DNA of 64,000 bases from Haemonchus contortus (GCA_000469685.2 LS997567.1:6465374-6529373); one strand, 5' to 3'. Shown: positions 1 through 12,519, numbered from the stretch's first letter. Translations and numbers: made by a program. Notes: generated by a model not told the origin, from the letters alone.

Positions 1-779
1 TTCGTCCAAATTATTCAGGAACAAGTTAAATGTTTACTGCTGAAGTAAAAAAAAATAACACATACAAGTAAATACAACAGTACAACTATATCCTATTGCC
101 AAATATTAGAAACTTAAAGAAGTTCGTCCGCAATTATGTGGTTACTGTAGAACAGAGAGAAGCGACTACTGGAATCCACCAAGAAATGATGTCATCTGGA
201 ATCATGACTGGTTTTTTATTTACAAATTGAAGGTGCCCTTTCCTCGTTAATCAACAGGCTTCATAAAGCCATGAGAATAAATTACTAGTAATGAATATTT
301 CGGAAAAAAAAAATCTTGTGCGTGCGGTAAGGACATTGTGGTTGATGGACTGCGCCGAACATGCACGACCAACCAACCGAATTGTTTGTTTAGTCATGGA
401 TCACCTTCAAAGCATGCCCTTCACAGAAAATCATGAACCAACAAAATATTGAATCTTCATCGACCTTCTCCACCTTCCTGAGCCACGTCATAGAGCTTAC
501 CAGACACAGATGGCAAGGCTAGTATGCTTGGCAAGGGGTGGGAACGAACTACGGTAACCTGTGGTAAGAGACACTCCAAAATTGATCTTTCGTAATGTTC
601 TCCAGAATTTCAGAAGGAAACAGGATTAAAATGTGGAAAACCTTTTGAATTCCTATGAAATCTGTTTATTTTCTAGGGAAAAAAAGTGATCATCTCCTTG
701 ATAGTGTCGCAATGTATGGAGTATACTGGTACCTTACAGTGATTAGCGCCTTTCCAATGCTGCCGCTTCATACACCGTA
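1..779. other. No gene seen
   Basis: AT-rich sequence with no supported reading frame, splice-bounded exon or recognised repeat. I see nothing to annotate here. Confidence 0.5.
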
Positions 780-804
780 TCAAGACAGAATTCACAGGGA
801 CGGT

Positions 805-1080
805 TACAGTATTTGAAGGCTCAGTTCACAATAAACATGGTTTCTGAAGTTTCTCTTTGGGATGAAAATATGGCCTAAAAGGACAGTATGAAGGACATTG
901 TTGGGTCGAGAAAGGGCCTTACAGGGCGTTGAAAAACTCCCGAATCGCCTTTGTCTACGTACAAACTCAAAAGTAGCCGTGTTATGACGGTCTCGTTCAG
1001 GCTGCACCATTCACAATGAAGTGTCAGGATGCCGACGAATAAGGCACTCATGTCGGGGACACCCAGACAGTTACACAGAT
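805..1080 (-). repeat. Interspersed repeat family R3, copy 1
   Basis: Read on the minus strand, this matches the segments near 2320, 7305 and 62505-63500. Shared blocks include a start resembling CTGGGTGTCTCC, then ATTCGTCGGC, GTGAATGGTGCAGCC, and a CCGTCATAACACGGC-like block about 100 bp further on. It is low-copy interspersed DNA of unknown class with no coding content. The boundaries are approximate. Confidence 0.6.
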
Positions 1081-2300
1081 ATTATCGCGCACTCTCAATT
1101 TTTTTCTTTTCTGAAGCTTCATATTTTTTGAAACTCACCGAATTTCGCGCTTTCTTCCCCTTCCCCTTCTTCCCTGCTGCACCAAAACTACCATTATTTC
1201 ACCTAAGGTAGATAACTCAGAGCTATAACTTAGAGATAACTGAGCCTATGATGTGGTCAATTGCGATGAAATAGGCTGCAGACAATAAAGCCAGTGACGA
1301 TGCATCTTTAGGAAAGTACGGCTAGGACCACACCTTCATGCGTGGCTCAGAAGTGTGACACATCTTTTAATACTCAGTGATCTTATACTATCGCGGTTCC
1401 TGTCTTATTTGCTCCCCACTCCGCCTATTTGTGAAATCTTCGCAGAATGACTATTGCCAAGCGTAGTGAACCTTAAACGTGAACGGAAATTCATTTTTGC
1501 CTAACTATTCCAGCTTCGGGCTCTGAAGGGTTCAGTATTGCCCGTGACTTCTTCGGCTGCTGCCACAAGAATGGCCTATGGCTCGGCACGTAGCCGAAGC
1601 TTTTCTCTATCGTGCAGAAGTAGTTCTCCTTCAACATCATAAACTGGAACAATACCTTTTGGGGGCACAGCTCACATAATTTCGAGATACACATTTTAGG
1701 ATTAACGATGGAAGTGATGGTGCATCATTGGCGAGAAAAGCACGTAAATCCCACCGTTCGAGAAATGTAAAGCTCCTCATAAGGGATTGAATTAGGGGTT
1801 TGCACGGGATTGTCACAATGGAAGTGGCATGGAAGGAGTATTTGGACGAGATTTCACTCGGATGCATTTGCGAAATAAGATGGCCACGTTCAGCAAAAAA
1901 ATATGGAAAATTGCTCTACAATAAAGCGCTTCAATTAGTTAGGAAATGAAAACATTGTATTGAAAATCGGGCAAAGAAAATGTAGTATTGGAAGTGGGGT
2001 ATAAATCAAAGCTGTTGTTCAGCTTGCGTTTTGCACATGCCTTGGAAAGAAGCCCAACTAGGCGCAGGTAAGGGATAAGAAAAGGCATGGGTGCAATAGC
2101 TGTCATGTGAGAATCAAGAATAAAGGTGGACTTTGTCCAAAAAGGAGAGGATGAATTGCATAAAAAGGATATACGCTAATAATTTAAGAACAATCATGCT
2201 GAAAAACGAGTAAGAATAACCTGGCTAAACGTAGCAATTTTTTGTAACTGAATTTCTTTTTTGTGTTACTACTGTTGTTCTCTCTAATCAGCTGTTCGAA
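1081..2300. other. No gene seen
   Basis: Short open frames only, without splice-bounded exon structure or family motifs. I see nothing to annotate. Confidence 0.45.
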
Positions 2301-2319
2301 CTTTCAACTTATATGCTCC

Positions 2320-2510
2320 ATTGCGAATTGTACAGCCTCTACAAGGCGCTTGAAACACGGCCACTTTCGGTGGTGTTATACAGTGAAGACAGTCTTTGAG
2401 CTCTCATTACGCTCTGGTGGTTTTCGATTTAACAATGGCCTATGTGCTATCCTCCGGGGCCAAAAACTTATGCTAGTGGGATATCTCAGAAAACGTTTTT
2501 GCCAAAAACG
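2320..2510 (+). repeat. Interspersed repeat family R3, diverged copy 2
   Basis: Shares the order of blocks of the R3 family: AATTGTACAGCC, AAACACGGCCACTTT and a downstream GGCCAAAAACTTATG region matching GGCCACATGTTCAT in the copy near 7500. It is more diverged than the other copies, and the ends are uncertain. Confidence 0.4.
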
Positions 2511-2924
2511 GTGCTTTTTGAAGTAAACGAAATTGATTGGTGATATTTCTGCTGAACCTCAAACTCCTTGCATTGATAGATTTTGTCCATTCTTCCTTCA
2601 TTCATCCGTTGACTCATCCATTCATTCACTCATTCACCCACTTCTTCACTGGCGTATAGTTAGTACGTGGAAGTTGATAGCCTCATGGGAAAACAATACT
2701 AATGGTGTCACTATTACAACAAGGTAACAGAATAGGATGGATAGCGAGGAATAAAGGCGTAACTTAGGAGACTGAAATAAACAAAGGTAAAACGAAGGTG
2801 ACAAAGTTGTAACAGTACGCGGGATTGATATGCAGGCATGATTTTTTCCTCATTTTTTTATATAAATAGTGTCAACCTGAATTTCAACTGTTGGGACCCC
2901 GATTTTTAGGGAAATCTTTTAGTT

Positions 2925-3200
2925 TTGAAATTCGACGGAAATTCTAAAAAATCCATTGGCTTACAGAGAGGCACTTGCAGGGATTTTGAGCGCTACAACA
3001 AGGTTTCCAATCCATCTTCAGCTAAACAAGTTGGAGTTGGAATAGATACGGCGATGTTTGACACCACTGGGAATAGGATTTCAACTGAAGTCAGAACAAT
3101 GCAAAGCAATCTTACTCGCAGAGCTGTTCAAAAAAATATAAACAAAAAAGATATGTCAATTCTGAAATCAACACAAAATGAGCTTCTGAAGCCCCGATAG
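2925..3200 (+). CDS. Candidate terminal exon of an unrecognised gene
   Basis: An open frame of about 90 codons follows an AG acceptor context (TCTTTTAG just upstream) and ends in TAG at 3198-3200. The product is basic, with runs of Lys and Asn, and its middle part (around FDTTGNRISTEVR) has protein-like composition. I do not recognise a family. An ATTAAA that could act as a polyadenylation signal lies about 70 bases downstream. No upstream exon could be tied to it. It may be the last exon of a + strand gene or a chance open frame. Confidence 0.3.
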   Translation: MKFDGNSKKSIGLQRGTCRDFERYNKVSNPSSAKQVGVGIDTAMFDTTGNRISTEVRTMQSNLTRRAVQKNINKKDMSILKSTQNELLKPR

Positions 3201-3785
3201 AAGTAATTTGGTCCGAAAGATACATATATTCCGGAAGAATTGCTCATTTATATTTTTATTTGTTTCTTTATTCATTAAAAATTCTACTCATACATTATTC
3301 TCAATTTAAAAGGGAGCAATTCCTCATCAAGTGGAATAGATCATGGTAATAACCGCAGTCAATTAATAGCTCCAGAAAATGCTAAGGTTCTAGGGCTCAT
3401 CAGTACGAATTTCCAGGCAGCTCTGAATAAGATACATTTGTTAAAGAAAATTTTAAACGTTCTGTTAAACAAATTATTTTTGAATAACACGTGAGCTCTA
3501 AGAATGTCCTCCGTCTCATTAATCTTCTTGGGTATATATAATTTTTTTTTCGCCAGGAAATAGAAATCTGCTAGAAATCTCTCTGAGACTATCATAAGCT
3601 ACTTAAATGTAATAATAACTCGATCCTTTTAACTCTCGATAATCATCAGAATCTGCATAAGTAGTTCAAAAATAACAATAATAGTAACACTAGTAATAAT
3701 CAATGATAGCAATAACAATGGTAATGGTCATATTTAGCCTACCTCGATATAAACAGCATATGTCAAGCGTATAACTCAATAGTGG
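3201..3785. other. AT-rich spacer, no gene seen
   Basis: AT-rich DNA with loosely repetitive AATAATAA-type runs around 3675-3720. No supported exon. Confidence 0.45.
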
Positions 3786-3809
3786 AATGTTAAGTAACAA
3801 GTACAACTA
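3786..3809 (+). other. Possible 5' part of a coding exon split by the maT insertion
   Basis: The frame beginning at ATG 3786 has no stop up to the TA insertion site at 3808-3809. If the element and one TA copy are ignored, the same frame continues into the candidate exon at 5091. This is suggestive only, because the frame is short. Confidence 0.2.
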
Positions 3810-5088
3810 CAGGGTGCGCCATAAATATGGTAACAAAGTAATCGTGGTACAGAAACCGCATTTCAAATCGATACAAGATGAGCTCATGTGAAATATTTAC
3901 TTAACATTACATCAACAAAACAAACACACGATCATTCAATATGCCCTCCTCCTTTACGAATTATGGCTCGAAGACGCTTCGGGTACGCATCTATGGCGGC
4001 ACGCAGAGCTTCTTGAGGAATTCTATCCCAGGCTTTCTTCAATGATTCTTTGAGAGCAGCAATTGTGGCATGTTTTGAAGCGCAAGCCTCCCTCTCTAAA
4101 ATAGACCATACGCAATAGTCCATCGGATTACAGTCGGGGGAATTTGCTGGCCAATCGGAAGCAGCAATGAAGTCCGGTACATTTTCTCGGCACCAGTCTT
4201 GCGTCCTCCTTCCTTTATGAGCTGGTGCTCCGTCTTGTTGAAGTGTCCAAACCGTATCCTTAAAGTGATCTTTGGCCCATGGTAGTACCTTCTCGAGAAT
4301 GTCATTTATGTAGATATCCTGGTTGATTTTGGCTCCTTTTCCAACAAAAATAAGCGGTGTACGTCCGGTGGCGCATATCCCAGCCCAAACCATCACGGAA
4401 GAGGCAAAATGGCTACGAAAAACGACTCGACCTTTTTCATCGGCTTCGTGGCTCGAAGTGGCAAGTATCCGTGTGTTCTGGGGGTTGAATTTTTCTTCCA
4501 CGCTGAAAAGCTTCTCGTCAGTGAAAAGTGTGACGAGGTGCGTGCCACGCTTAAGGAGAGCACGACACTTCGTCTTCCTTTCATACTTCGTCTTGTCAGA
4601 AATGCTGTAGAGCCTTCGGAGCCTATAAGGATAAAGGTTTAGTTGCTCTCGGATGACTCTTCTCATCGAAGTAGACGACACACCCAATTCGGCAGCCATT
4701 TTTCTCATGCTTCTGCATGGTTCACGGCGCAGTCTTTCCTTGATCATTTTCCTTAGACGAGGGGTCGTAACTGAGACGGGCCGACCGGATCGAGGCTTAT
4801 CATTAACTAACCCGCGCTTCACAATTCGATGGACGGTCGTGCGAGGAATATTGAAGCGGCCAGCGATCTTGGAAATCGGTTCACCAGAATCGTGCAGAGA
4901 CAGGATGGCAGCTCGATGAGGACAAGGTTTCACCATTTTTCGAGAACTGATGATGTAGCCACAGGAAAGCAGATATGATAGCTCAGGTATATTGCGAATG
5001 TAATGGAATGAACATGTTTTGAAAAATTCGTTAAAGAAAGATGTTACGCTCTTGCGTAAAGTTGTTACCATATTTATGGCGCACCCTG
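3810..5088 (-). mobile_element. maT-type mariner transposon, apparently intact
   Basis: A 1279-bp element bounded by perfect 27-bp inverted repeats: CAGGGTGCGCCATAAATATG plus seven more bases at 3810-3836, with the reverse complement at 5062-5088. TA dinucleotides flank both ends (3808-3809 and 5089-5090), the TA target duplication of the Tc1/mariner superfamily. It contains one uninterrupted transposase gene on the minus strand. Perfect terminal repeats and an open frame suggest a recent insertion. The length and DD37D triad fit the maT clade known from nematodes and insects. Confidence 0.95.
3932..4936 (-). CDS. maT-family (DD37D) mariner transposase
   Basis: A single-exon frame of 334 codons with no internal stop. 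The start chosen is the Met of MVKPCPHRAAILSLHDSG, which fits the family N-terminus and lies inside the terminal repeats; the frame stays open upstream to 5128, beyond the element, so the longer form is unlikely. Residues about 8-45 form a helix-turn-helix of homeodomain-like type, with a second DNA-binding helix set at about 60-105. The catalytic triad is visible: D140 in LFTDEKLF, D235 in QQDGAPAH and D273 in SPDCNPMDY. D235 and D273 are separated by 37 residues, giving DD37D. It would cut and paste its own element at TA sites. Activity is inferred, not shown. Confidence 0.93.
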   Translation of the reverse strand: MVKPCPHRAAILSLHDSGEPISKIAGRFNIPRTTVHRIVKRGLVNDKPRSGRPVSVTTPRLRKMIKERLRREPCRSMRKMAAELGVSSTSMRRVIREQLNLYPYRLRRLYSISDKTKYERKTKCRALLKRGTHLVTLFTDEKLFSVEEKFNPQNTRILATSSHEADEKGRVVFRSHFASSVMVWAGICATGRTPLIFVGKGAKINQDIYINDILEKVLPWAKDHFKDTVWTLQQDGAPAHKGRRTQDWCRENVPDFIAASDWPANSPDCNPMDYCVWSILEREACASKHATIAALKESLKKAWDRIPQEALRAAIDAYPKRLRAIIRKGGGHIE

Positions 5089-5090
5089 TA

Positions 5091-5271
5091 TATGTACAAG
5101 AATAATGGTTCAGGGCAGCAACCGACAAAAGGCGCCACTGTGGCAGATTACAACAGTAGAGATTTAGAATGGTTTGGAAGACCTCTTGACAACCGGGATC
5201 ATGTAACTCGGTTGTTCAGAGTTGATTCGGATGATTGCCTCAGGTTGGGAGACAAAATCTTACAGGTTAGT
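5091..5271 (+). CDS. Candidate exon of an unrecognised gene, next to the maT right end
   Basis: An open frame with protein-like composition (for example DYNSRDLEWFGRPL and VTRLFRVDSDDCLRLGD) ends at a good splice donor, TTACAG/gttagt near 5265. A second possible exon at about 5488-5571 (ARAKVYVMLIDRNSRSEGG) has a TTTTTTTCAG acceptor and a gtgagt donor. The two do not join in phase directly, so an exon between them is missing or one boundary is wrong. Family not recognised. The transposon lies immediately upstream and may disrupt this gene. Confidence 0.35.
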
Positions 5272-5487
5272 GTCGAGAAATGAGTGATGAATTTGGTTAA
5301 TTACTTGAACAAAGTCGAAATTAGCCACTTATGGTCCCCAGCCTCGGTCCATTTACTTTGAGAAATGAAAGGAGAGCTGTCTAGATGGGTTGCTTTTTAC
5401 AAGTACATTTTACATTGGAGTAAGGAGTAACTTTCGACCCAAAGTGAGTTAACTTCTAATTCCAACCCCTCGCAGACTTTTTTTCAG

Positions 5488-5571
5488 AAGCTCGAGCAAA
5501 AGTTTATGTAATGCTAATTGACCGAAACTCTCGAAGTGAAGGAGGAAGCCTTTTTCGGCGTTGTCATAAGT
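5488..5571 (+). CDS. Candidate internal exon of the same unrecognised gene
   Basis: Between a T-rich acceptor ending TTTTTTTCAG and the donor gtgagt, one frame is open and reads ARAKVYVMLIDRNSRSEGG followed by SLFRRCH. It has two bases left over at the 3' end. It lies 220 bases downstream of the candidate exon ending near 5265 on the same strand. No family match is recognised. Confidence 0.35.
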
Positions 5572-5589
5572 GAGTACGTAGTAAACACG

Positions 5590-7300
5590 CCTTTTCAATG
5601 CCACAACAATTCAGGGTTTATATCGGATGGAGCTCACCTCAACAGGATTAATCGACGCTTTTTCCTTTTCTTTGAATAATTCCTGTGTAATCCCTACATA
5701 TCACCGCTAATTAGCCCCCAAGCTTTTGCTCAAGCATGACTTTTCAAGTTTAACGTTTTACTTTCCCTACTAGAACATCCTAACTAGTTCCACGGGATTT
5801 GCTAATAGCTAACTATAAAATGCTAGGGTTTTTTTTTTTTGAAATCGGCCGGAACTCAACTGAGGACTATGGATGGATGAGAGGGCCAGAGACCAGGATC
5901 AGGAAATGGCAAAAGCGAAAGTAAGTGGCACTGTGCAGCAATTTCAGGCTATTCTGGAGTCTAGAATATACAGTATACCGCCTATATATACTATAATGAA
6001 GACTTCTTGAAAAGTAAAGTAAAAGTGAAGTAAAAGGGGGTATGGTTTTTGGTTTTCTTCATAAGATAGAATGCTTTGTTTTCTACTTGTCCTTTATGTT
6101 TTTTTTTCTTTTTAAACTGAGTACTCGGAGAAATAGGGAATATTACAGAGAAAGAAAGTGAAACGGGAGATTCTCGTAAATGGAATTAATGAATGAAATC
6201 TTGAGATTAGAAGAATCCGACACACAACGAAAGAACAGCTGGCTTGACATTTACAGTACTGTTATGCAAAACTGTGGTCCCACTTGAACGAGCCTTCTTG
6301 AAAGTCCTCTAGAGTCCTTTTCTGGATGGCTGAAGAAGCTGGGCCCTTTGTGATGAATAGCTCAAGGAATAGTGGTAATATAATAGTTCATTGCAGCTTA
6401 CGAGCCCTTTGGGTCCATGTGACCGCCCCGCCCCCTCGACTTGCAAAACCTCACAGCTCGAGTATCTGCAAAACAAATCGCAGTTATATATTATCCACTA
6501 AAGTTGTTGTTCCAACCGATACGGACACCAGCTAGCTACTGCTTTGGGGAAAATTACTGCCAAGTAGCCCTTGCAAGCACTTTCTATGCATTGAGGGCAA
6601 AAAATTCTAAAAAAAAAAGGTTTCCCAACCCGATTTATGTGGTCTCATCGAATTTTATCTGGATCGGAAGAAAATGAAAAACATCGTTCCGGCATTACAG
6701 TGCGGGAAAATCTTGAATAAGTGGTTATTTTTAAAAAAAAATTTGAAAAAATCAAAAACAAAAGAAAGGAAGAGACCGAATTGCCGTAGAAATATAAAGA
6801 CAATAGGAGGGGGTGGGGGGTCAGCTTCATGATTAGGCGGATAAGAGTTGCTGAGTAGACTCGAAAAACAAAAAGCGGAAAGCGGAAATCCATTTGTGAG
6901 AGTCTGCCCTGATTGTAAACTCGACGAGCAACTTCTCCGCCTTTCTCAATTAACTGCAATCGAATTGATCCTGCCGACCTAATTTCCGAGCAAAGAGGAT
7001 GCCTTCTTCAGCTGATATGCCTAAATTTGATTTTGCCCAGAAAGAAAAAATGTTGGAAACTTGGAAAAAATGTTGAAAACGAGAACTCCTTATTAAAATA
7101 ATCAAATTGTTCTTATACGATCGATAGATTGTACTTTTGTTTGAAGTACAGTTCATGGTAATTCTGAGACACTTAGCTCAAGTGGAATAATGGAAATCAT
7201 GTTATACAGAACAATTCAAAATGTCGAAAAAAGCGCGAAAAAGGGGCTTTAGCAAATAGGAGGACTCCAAGAGGTAGTAAGGGAGGAGGTTGCACTTGAC
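5590..7300. other. No gene seen
   Basis: AT-rich sequence with short homopolymer runs, including a T run near 5830. No exon or repeat family could be supported. Confidence 0.45.
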
Positions 7301-7304
7301 TACA

Positions 7305-7560
7305 TTCCTTTGACGTCTGGGTGTCTCCCACATGAGTGCACTATTCGTCGGCGTTCTAACGCTTTATTGTGAATGGTGCAGCCTTAACCAGGCCGTCATA
7401 ACACGGCCACTTTTAGGTTTGTACGCCGGCCCAGCCGATTTTGAGCCCTTATAACGCCCTGTCGTGATCGTTTTTCGACCCGACATTATCCCACTTGGTA
7501 TCCTTGAAGGCCACATGTTCATCCTGGGGGAAAATCTTAGATACTCTTTTTATCGTGGGC
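7305..7560 (+). repeat. Interspersed repeat family R3, copy 3
   Basis: The best preserved uninterrupted copy. It contains CTGGGTGTCTCCCACATGAG near 7317, TATTCGTCGGCGTT, GTGAATGGTGCAGCC, CCGTCATAACACGGCCACTT and TTTTTCGACCCGAC. It supplies the unoccupied target sequence for the solo LTR inserted in copy 4 (62531-63290). Confidence 0.65.
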
Positions 7561-7564
7561 TTAG

Positions 7565-9450
7565 CAGACAGTTCTAGATTGTTGCCTATTGTTACAACCA
7601 TCGGAGTGTTTTGTTCAGGTACCACAGGAAATTTACCAAAATTACTAGTTCCGCCATACTCTTTTAGTTCTAAGATCTATAAGTAGTTGATGGATAAGTG
7701 CACTTCTTGGGCTATGATCATAATATGAAAAGCTAAAGCGCTTGCCGCCATGGAAAACAAGCGAAAATCCCGCATTTGCTATGTGGTGTCGGCTTTCCTG
7801 CCGGTTTAGTATTGGCGATGCACAGCCTGGCACAGCGGACATCCTAAGAGATAATATCCACTCAGATTCTCTTTCCGTCGTACATCTTACGGCGTCTGAA
7901 TGGAGTCCGATTAGTCCATACGACAATAGGCATCGAGCGTTTTCCATTTCACAATGGGTGGTCTATGAAGGAAGCAGCTCAGAGTTATAAGGTGCACATG
8001 CACATAACATAGATTCAGAATGCATGACATGACTCTCGGTTGACCAGGTCGAGGTTCATCTTCGATCTTCTTGCTTCCGGCTTTGAAGCGTCGGAGCGAG
8101 GCGGTACCGCTAGGAAGAAAGTTCGAAGTCAGGTCGATTCGTTAGGTCAGCTGCGATGTGGTGGAATTCGACCTCATAAAGAGATATGCGAAGATGGGGA
8201 GGTAATTCAGCTAACTCCGGGTCTACTATAAAGAGGGAGTTGGAATTAATCTGCTCATTCGAGGGGAAGGCATTCCTATTTGGCGATTCCATTGGAACCT
8301 CCAGAACATTCCAGAAAAATCCGGATTTTCGCAAAGTTCAACGATAGGACACTTCAACAAAGAGGAAGAATAACTTCGAAGACATTCGAGACTACAATGG
8401 GCTACGTTTCATTCGTAGAGTAACCATATTCATAGGTTCAGTTACTGCACCATGACAAAGTAAATGTTTTCAGTTGCTTTTCCCATACGAGAATAAGCGC
8501 TGAGCCTCTTCATTTCACGATGGGCCATGGGTCCTCGCTTGCAGGAAGGACACAGAGCTCGAAGGGGAAGAAATCATTCTTACATCTCTAGTTCCTGAGG
8601 GAGCATTACCGGATAGTAACGACATATGTTTTTTCTTCGTGGACTGGCCATATAGGTTATGCTTTAAGTCATTTCTCTCTCACGCAGAGGCCTCTTCATA
8701 TTACACAGTATCAGAAAGAATGAGTACTTCTGAATATACATCATACCTACGCAGTGAATCACAAAAAGTAGCCATTGTTGAAGACATGGCTTTTTCTTCG
8801 AAGGAAAACATGGTACAAGCTGGTTGACATTAGAGGCTGACTGTTTGACTTGGACGAGTCCGTATCCCGTCGGTAGCCATGGCGAGCCTATCCCTGTACT
8901 TCCACTCAAATCGCCACTGAGAAGTGGCTCCTCGTAAGTAAACAGAGTGAAGGGCAATAGCGGAAGATCTCGGGTGAGCTATGAGCAATACCTGGGAAGA
9001 GATCGGAAGGACCAGCTGGGAGGAGTGCTATGCCTTACCGCTTACCGACGATAGCTATAGACAGGTAGAGCTACTTATATTGGTCCTGAAATCGTAGTAG
9101 TAAGCCGCAGGGTTTGAGCAGAAGGTAGAGTTGACATGGCTGCAAAACGCAGGAGTAATTTCATCGTCATTCGCCGCATAGAATTTCCCTTTTCAAGACA
9201 TCGCCAGCAAAAACTACGTCAACAAAAACACGACTGACTTTTTTATTGAATCTGAGTAAACCTATAGAACCGCCTCTAAAGGCAGCAAAATAAAGCTCAG
9301 AAATTTATAGCACGGAAGTATAATTTCCTGAGATTCCCCTTTGATGAACATATTCTTCACCACCGCTGTTACTCAGTGGAATCGTACCCATCCAAACCAT
9401 TCTGAACAACATTTTCTGCCACATTTCAGTAGCTTCTACATGAAGTTAAG
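7565..9450. other. No gene seen
   Basis: No exon with convincing splice borders and no recognised repeat. Several open frames of 60-100 codons on both strands lack family motifs. Confidence 0.45.
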
Positions 9451-9454
9451 GATA

Positions 9455-9665
9455 AACTTCGCGGTGGCTAGGTAGTGGCAGGCGGCGCCACTACATTACC
9501 ATGGTGTGGGGATCAAATCCAACTGAATGATACACGCCTGGGCCATGGGTAACTTTCGCATTCAAACGCCACTAAGATTTTGAATGGAAGTCGAATGAGG
9601 GAGGGGGGGGGAGTATTTCAGGAAAAGGGGTTGATCAAAGCCAAAGGTTCTATCCTTCCATTTTT
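9455..9665 (+). repeat. tRNA-derived SINE, internally deleted copy
   Basis: The 5' tRNA-like part (GGTAGTGGCAGGCGGCGCCA, then GGGGATCAAATCC as degraded box B) is joined directly to the 3' part (GCCACTAAGATTTTGAATGG, then GTTGATCAAAGCCAAAGG). The central section present in the full copy at 12520-12814 is missing. A run of G lies at about 9600-9612. Confidence 0.65.
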
Positions 9666-12505
9666 CTATTTCATAAAATCTGATCCTTGGACTTCTGATT
9701 ATGTAGGTGTACGCTGGATGGCCACGTGACCATTCAGCAACGACTGAATTATTAATTCATCACTCATCCCAACTTACATGTGTCCTGTTCACATCACTTC
9801 CGATTCACACGACTATGCACAGCGTAGCACTGTTACAGGGTATGGAAACCAGAATCTTTTTACAGTATTCAATTATGGAGAGTTTTTCGGTATTTAAAAC
9901 ACCTCGAGTGGTGCTACACTCGAATATTATAATATCCTTCTTGGGGATAGTTCCCAGAGTCCAGTTCATTCATTCATGGGGGAGATGGTACATAGCACTA
10001 GAAAATTTGAGTGTAGACACTGCATCAGGAAGCTTTTTGATACGATTAGTTTCATAGTTTTCACTGATGCGGAGCTTCACAAAGTTGCTGGAAAACAGAG
10101 GCGGTTGTTCTGCCTTCAAGCATGGAAGAACATCAATTTTAACCCTATTTCCAGGCTAAAGAGGAACTGACTGCCCGAACAACAAAACTCGTGCTTGCGC
10201 AGAGTGAAGATCGAGAAGCTTGAAGTAACTTCCTGGTGCTAGTCCTCAAGAACAGTGCAGCTTGATGCTTTGGAAATTAATCGGGATACTTCGTACCAGA
10301 TATTCGTCAGAAAAAGGGAATACTTTTGAATATACATAAGTTGTAAGCAGTGAATTGTGAAATGAAGATACTGCCGGAGATAATGCACGTATGACTAGTG
10401 TTTCTACTTAATACGTACAATGACTAACAAGGGACGGATACTTGGCCGCAGTGGCCATTCAAGATGATAGGTGATTCGAATTGTCAAGACAGGAGTGATA
10501 TCCATACGACTTCAACTGATGAACATTTTATTATTTTGAAAATTCTTTACGGACTATTTTGGAAAAATTCTACGGCTGTGAGCTTCAGGAGCTGAACAGG
10601 TACTGTAACTTTCTATTCTCTTTGTTCTATTGGCAAGTATACATGTTTAAGCTTACCATTATCGCCCAAAGGTGCTCGAGAAACGGCAGCCGTAATAGAG
10701 TGAATTTTGCTACAACTTAGCCCTTAACCTCGTTGAATACAGGTGAACCTTATGCTGCACTTGAAGCGGTAGGTGATAACGAAACATCTCTGAATACCTG
10801 ACCGCTTGGGCCAAAAATACTTTCAAGGATTTTCAAGGATTTCCGGGAGAAGGGGAAAGATGGGGAGCTGCCCACTCGATTGTTATGAAACCAGTTCAGA
10901 CTACACTCTAAAGCTGACAAGTCAGAAATTTCGAAAGTTGCTACCACCAATATCCATATGGCCATCAATGTTGATGGGACTCATCCACAGTGAATGAGCT
11001 TATTTACCTCGGTGGTACAGTCCTCTACAGTGGGGTGAACCGATGGTAGGGGCATGGCCTAGGCTTCCTGACTGGACGGATGATCTTGCTTTATCCTTGA
11101 TAAAGTTTTCGTACCCAAGAATTACCAACTATTGGATTCCTCTTGAAGTCAAGAGAGCAAGTGGTAGCTATAGAAGAAACATGTGGAGTCGAATACTCGT
11201 TTCTCATCACTCGTTCACCACTCACTAAAAAAATGGTGAAGGTGATGTTGAAGGAATTTTCAACACCACAATGTAATTTTGAAAGCAGTCAGGAAGTATT
11301 ATTTTACGGAATAGTAAAAATACCAGTTTCCTACACGAATGCTTCTCCATAGGACCGATGTGGGAACTTGTCGGATGAGCCCACATGAGGAGTGGTCTAC
11401 TTTGAAAAGAAACAATGACGTGAACGAATCTGGTAGTGAATATCGTCCAGACCAGACGAGGTGGACGGGACGCCGATTGAGGAAGCATAGATACCAGACA
11501 AAAGGATGAGAAAAGCACTCGACAAGAAAGGCCTGAAAAGTGAGGCGTTTCGAGGAATTTAAGGAAGCGTTCAAGGAATCTCAACAAGGATTTCTGAGAG
11601 CTCTATACCAGAGAACGTCCAATGTAGTAGCGAGCACAGCTGTGTAGTAGTAAATGGCATTATCCTGTAAGAACAGCTACAATGATACTGCCATAGGGAA
11701 TAGAAAACAACTGAAAGATCGCATTATAGTAATTCTTCTATAAATACATTGTTTTTTATAGATCTAAGTAGTATGTCTTATGAGCGGTGCTTTGGTTAGT
11801 TTTCAGTTCCGTTCAGATATCAGAATATTTGACTGCAACTATTTTTTCGTTGAAAGTGTAAGCCAACTGCAGAAAATGACTGCGGAAGCAACTGGTAGAA
11901 TGGTAATTTATTCAAGGGACAGTTCAGGGAAGAAATTGTTTTTAGATTTTTCCCTAGATGAACCTGTGATCTCAATGATAGCACAAGGGAAGCTGTAGGG
12001 TCGAAAACCAGTTAAGATCGGGCTAATGAGGGCTCCCAAACCGGCTTAGCCGTCGTACAACCAGATGGTGACGTGTTCTCGTGCAGTTGTGAAGGCTTTA
12101 TAGGTTGCATGATTCGCACCAGGACCCACATGTTGCACGCACGATGCCTACCGTAGCTAGCTGTACACAATGTATTTGGACAGCTCGTCCTAATACCCCC
12201 TCCATGCAACATTTGTCGCCACATTTTCGTCCAATCCCTGATTTTACTCCTCATTCGAACCTTACAACTCCTGAACATGATTTTCGCATTTTATTTGCCA
12301 TTTTTGCTTTATTCTGGACTACCACTTCCACTATACGCCTAAACAGATATCTCGAAATTATCGTGAACTATGCCTCAATCTAAGACAACTACCTATTGGA
12401 CGGATCTATTAAAGATCATTACAAGACTAAAGGTTAGGACTAACCCTATACTATGTACAATCAATCAATCAATAGATGAGTACGTAACTCAAAGATTAAC
12501 TTCTG
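9666..12505. other. No gene confidently seen
   Basis: No exon chain or known repeat. A 72-codon frame at 11780-11998 (+) has protein-like composition but no splice partners or recognisable motif, so it is not called as a gene. Confidence 0.4.
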
Positions 12506-12519
12506 TGTGGTAGAGCGAG

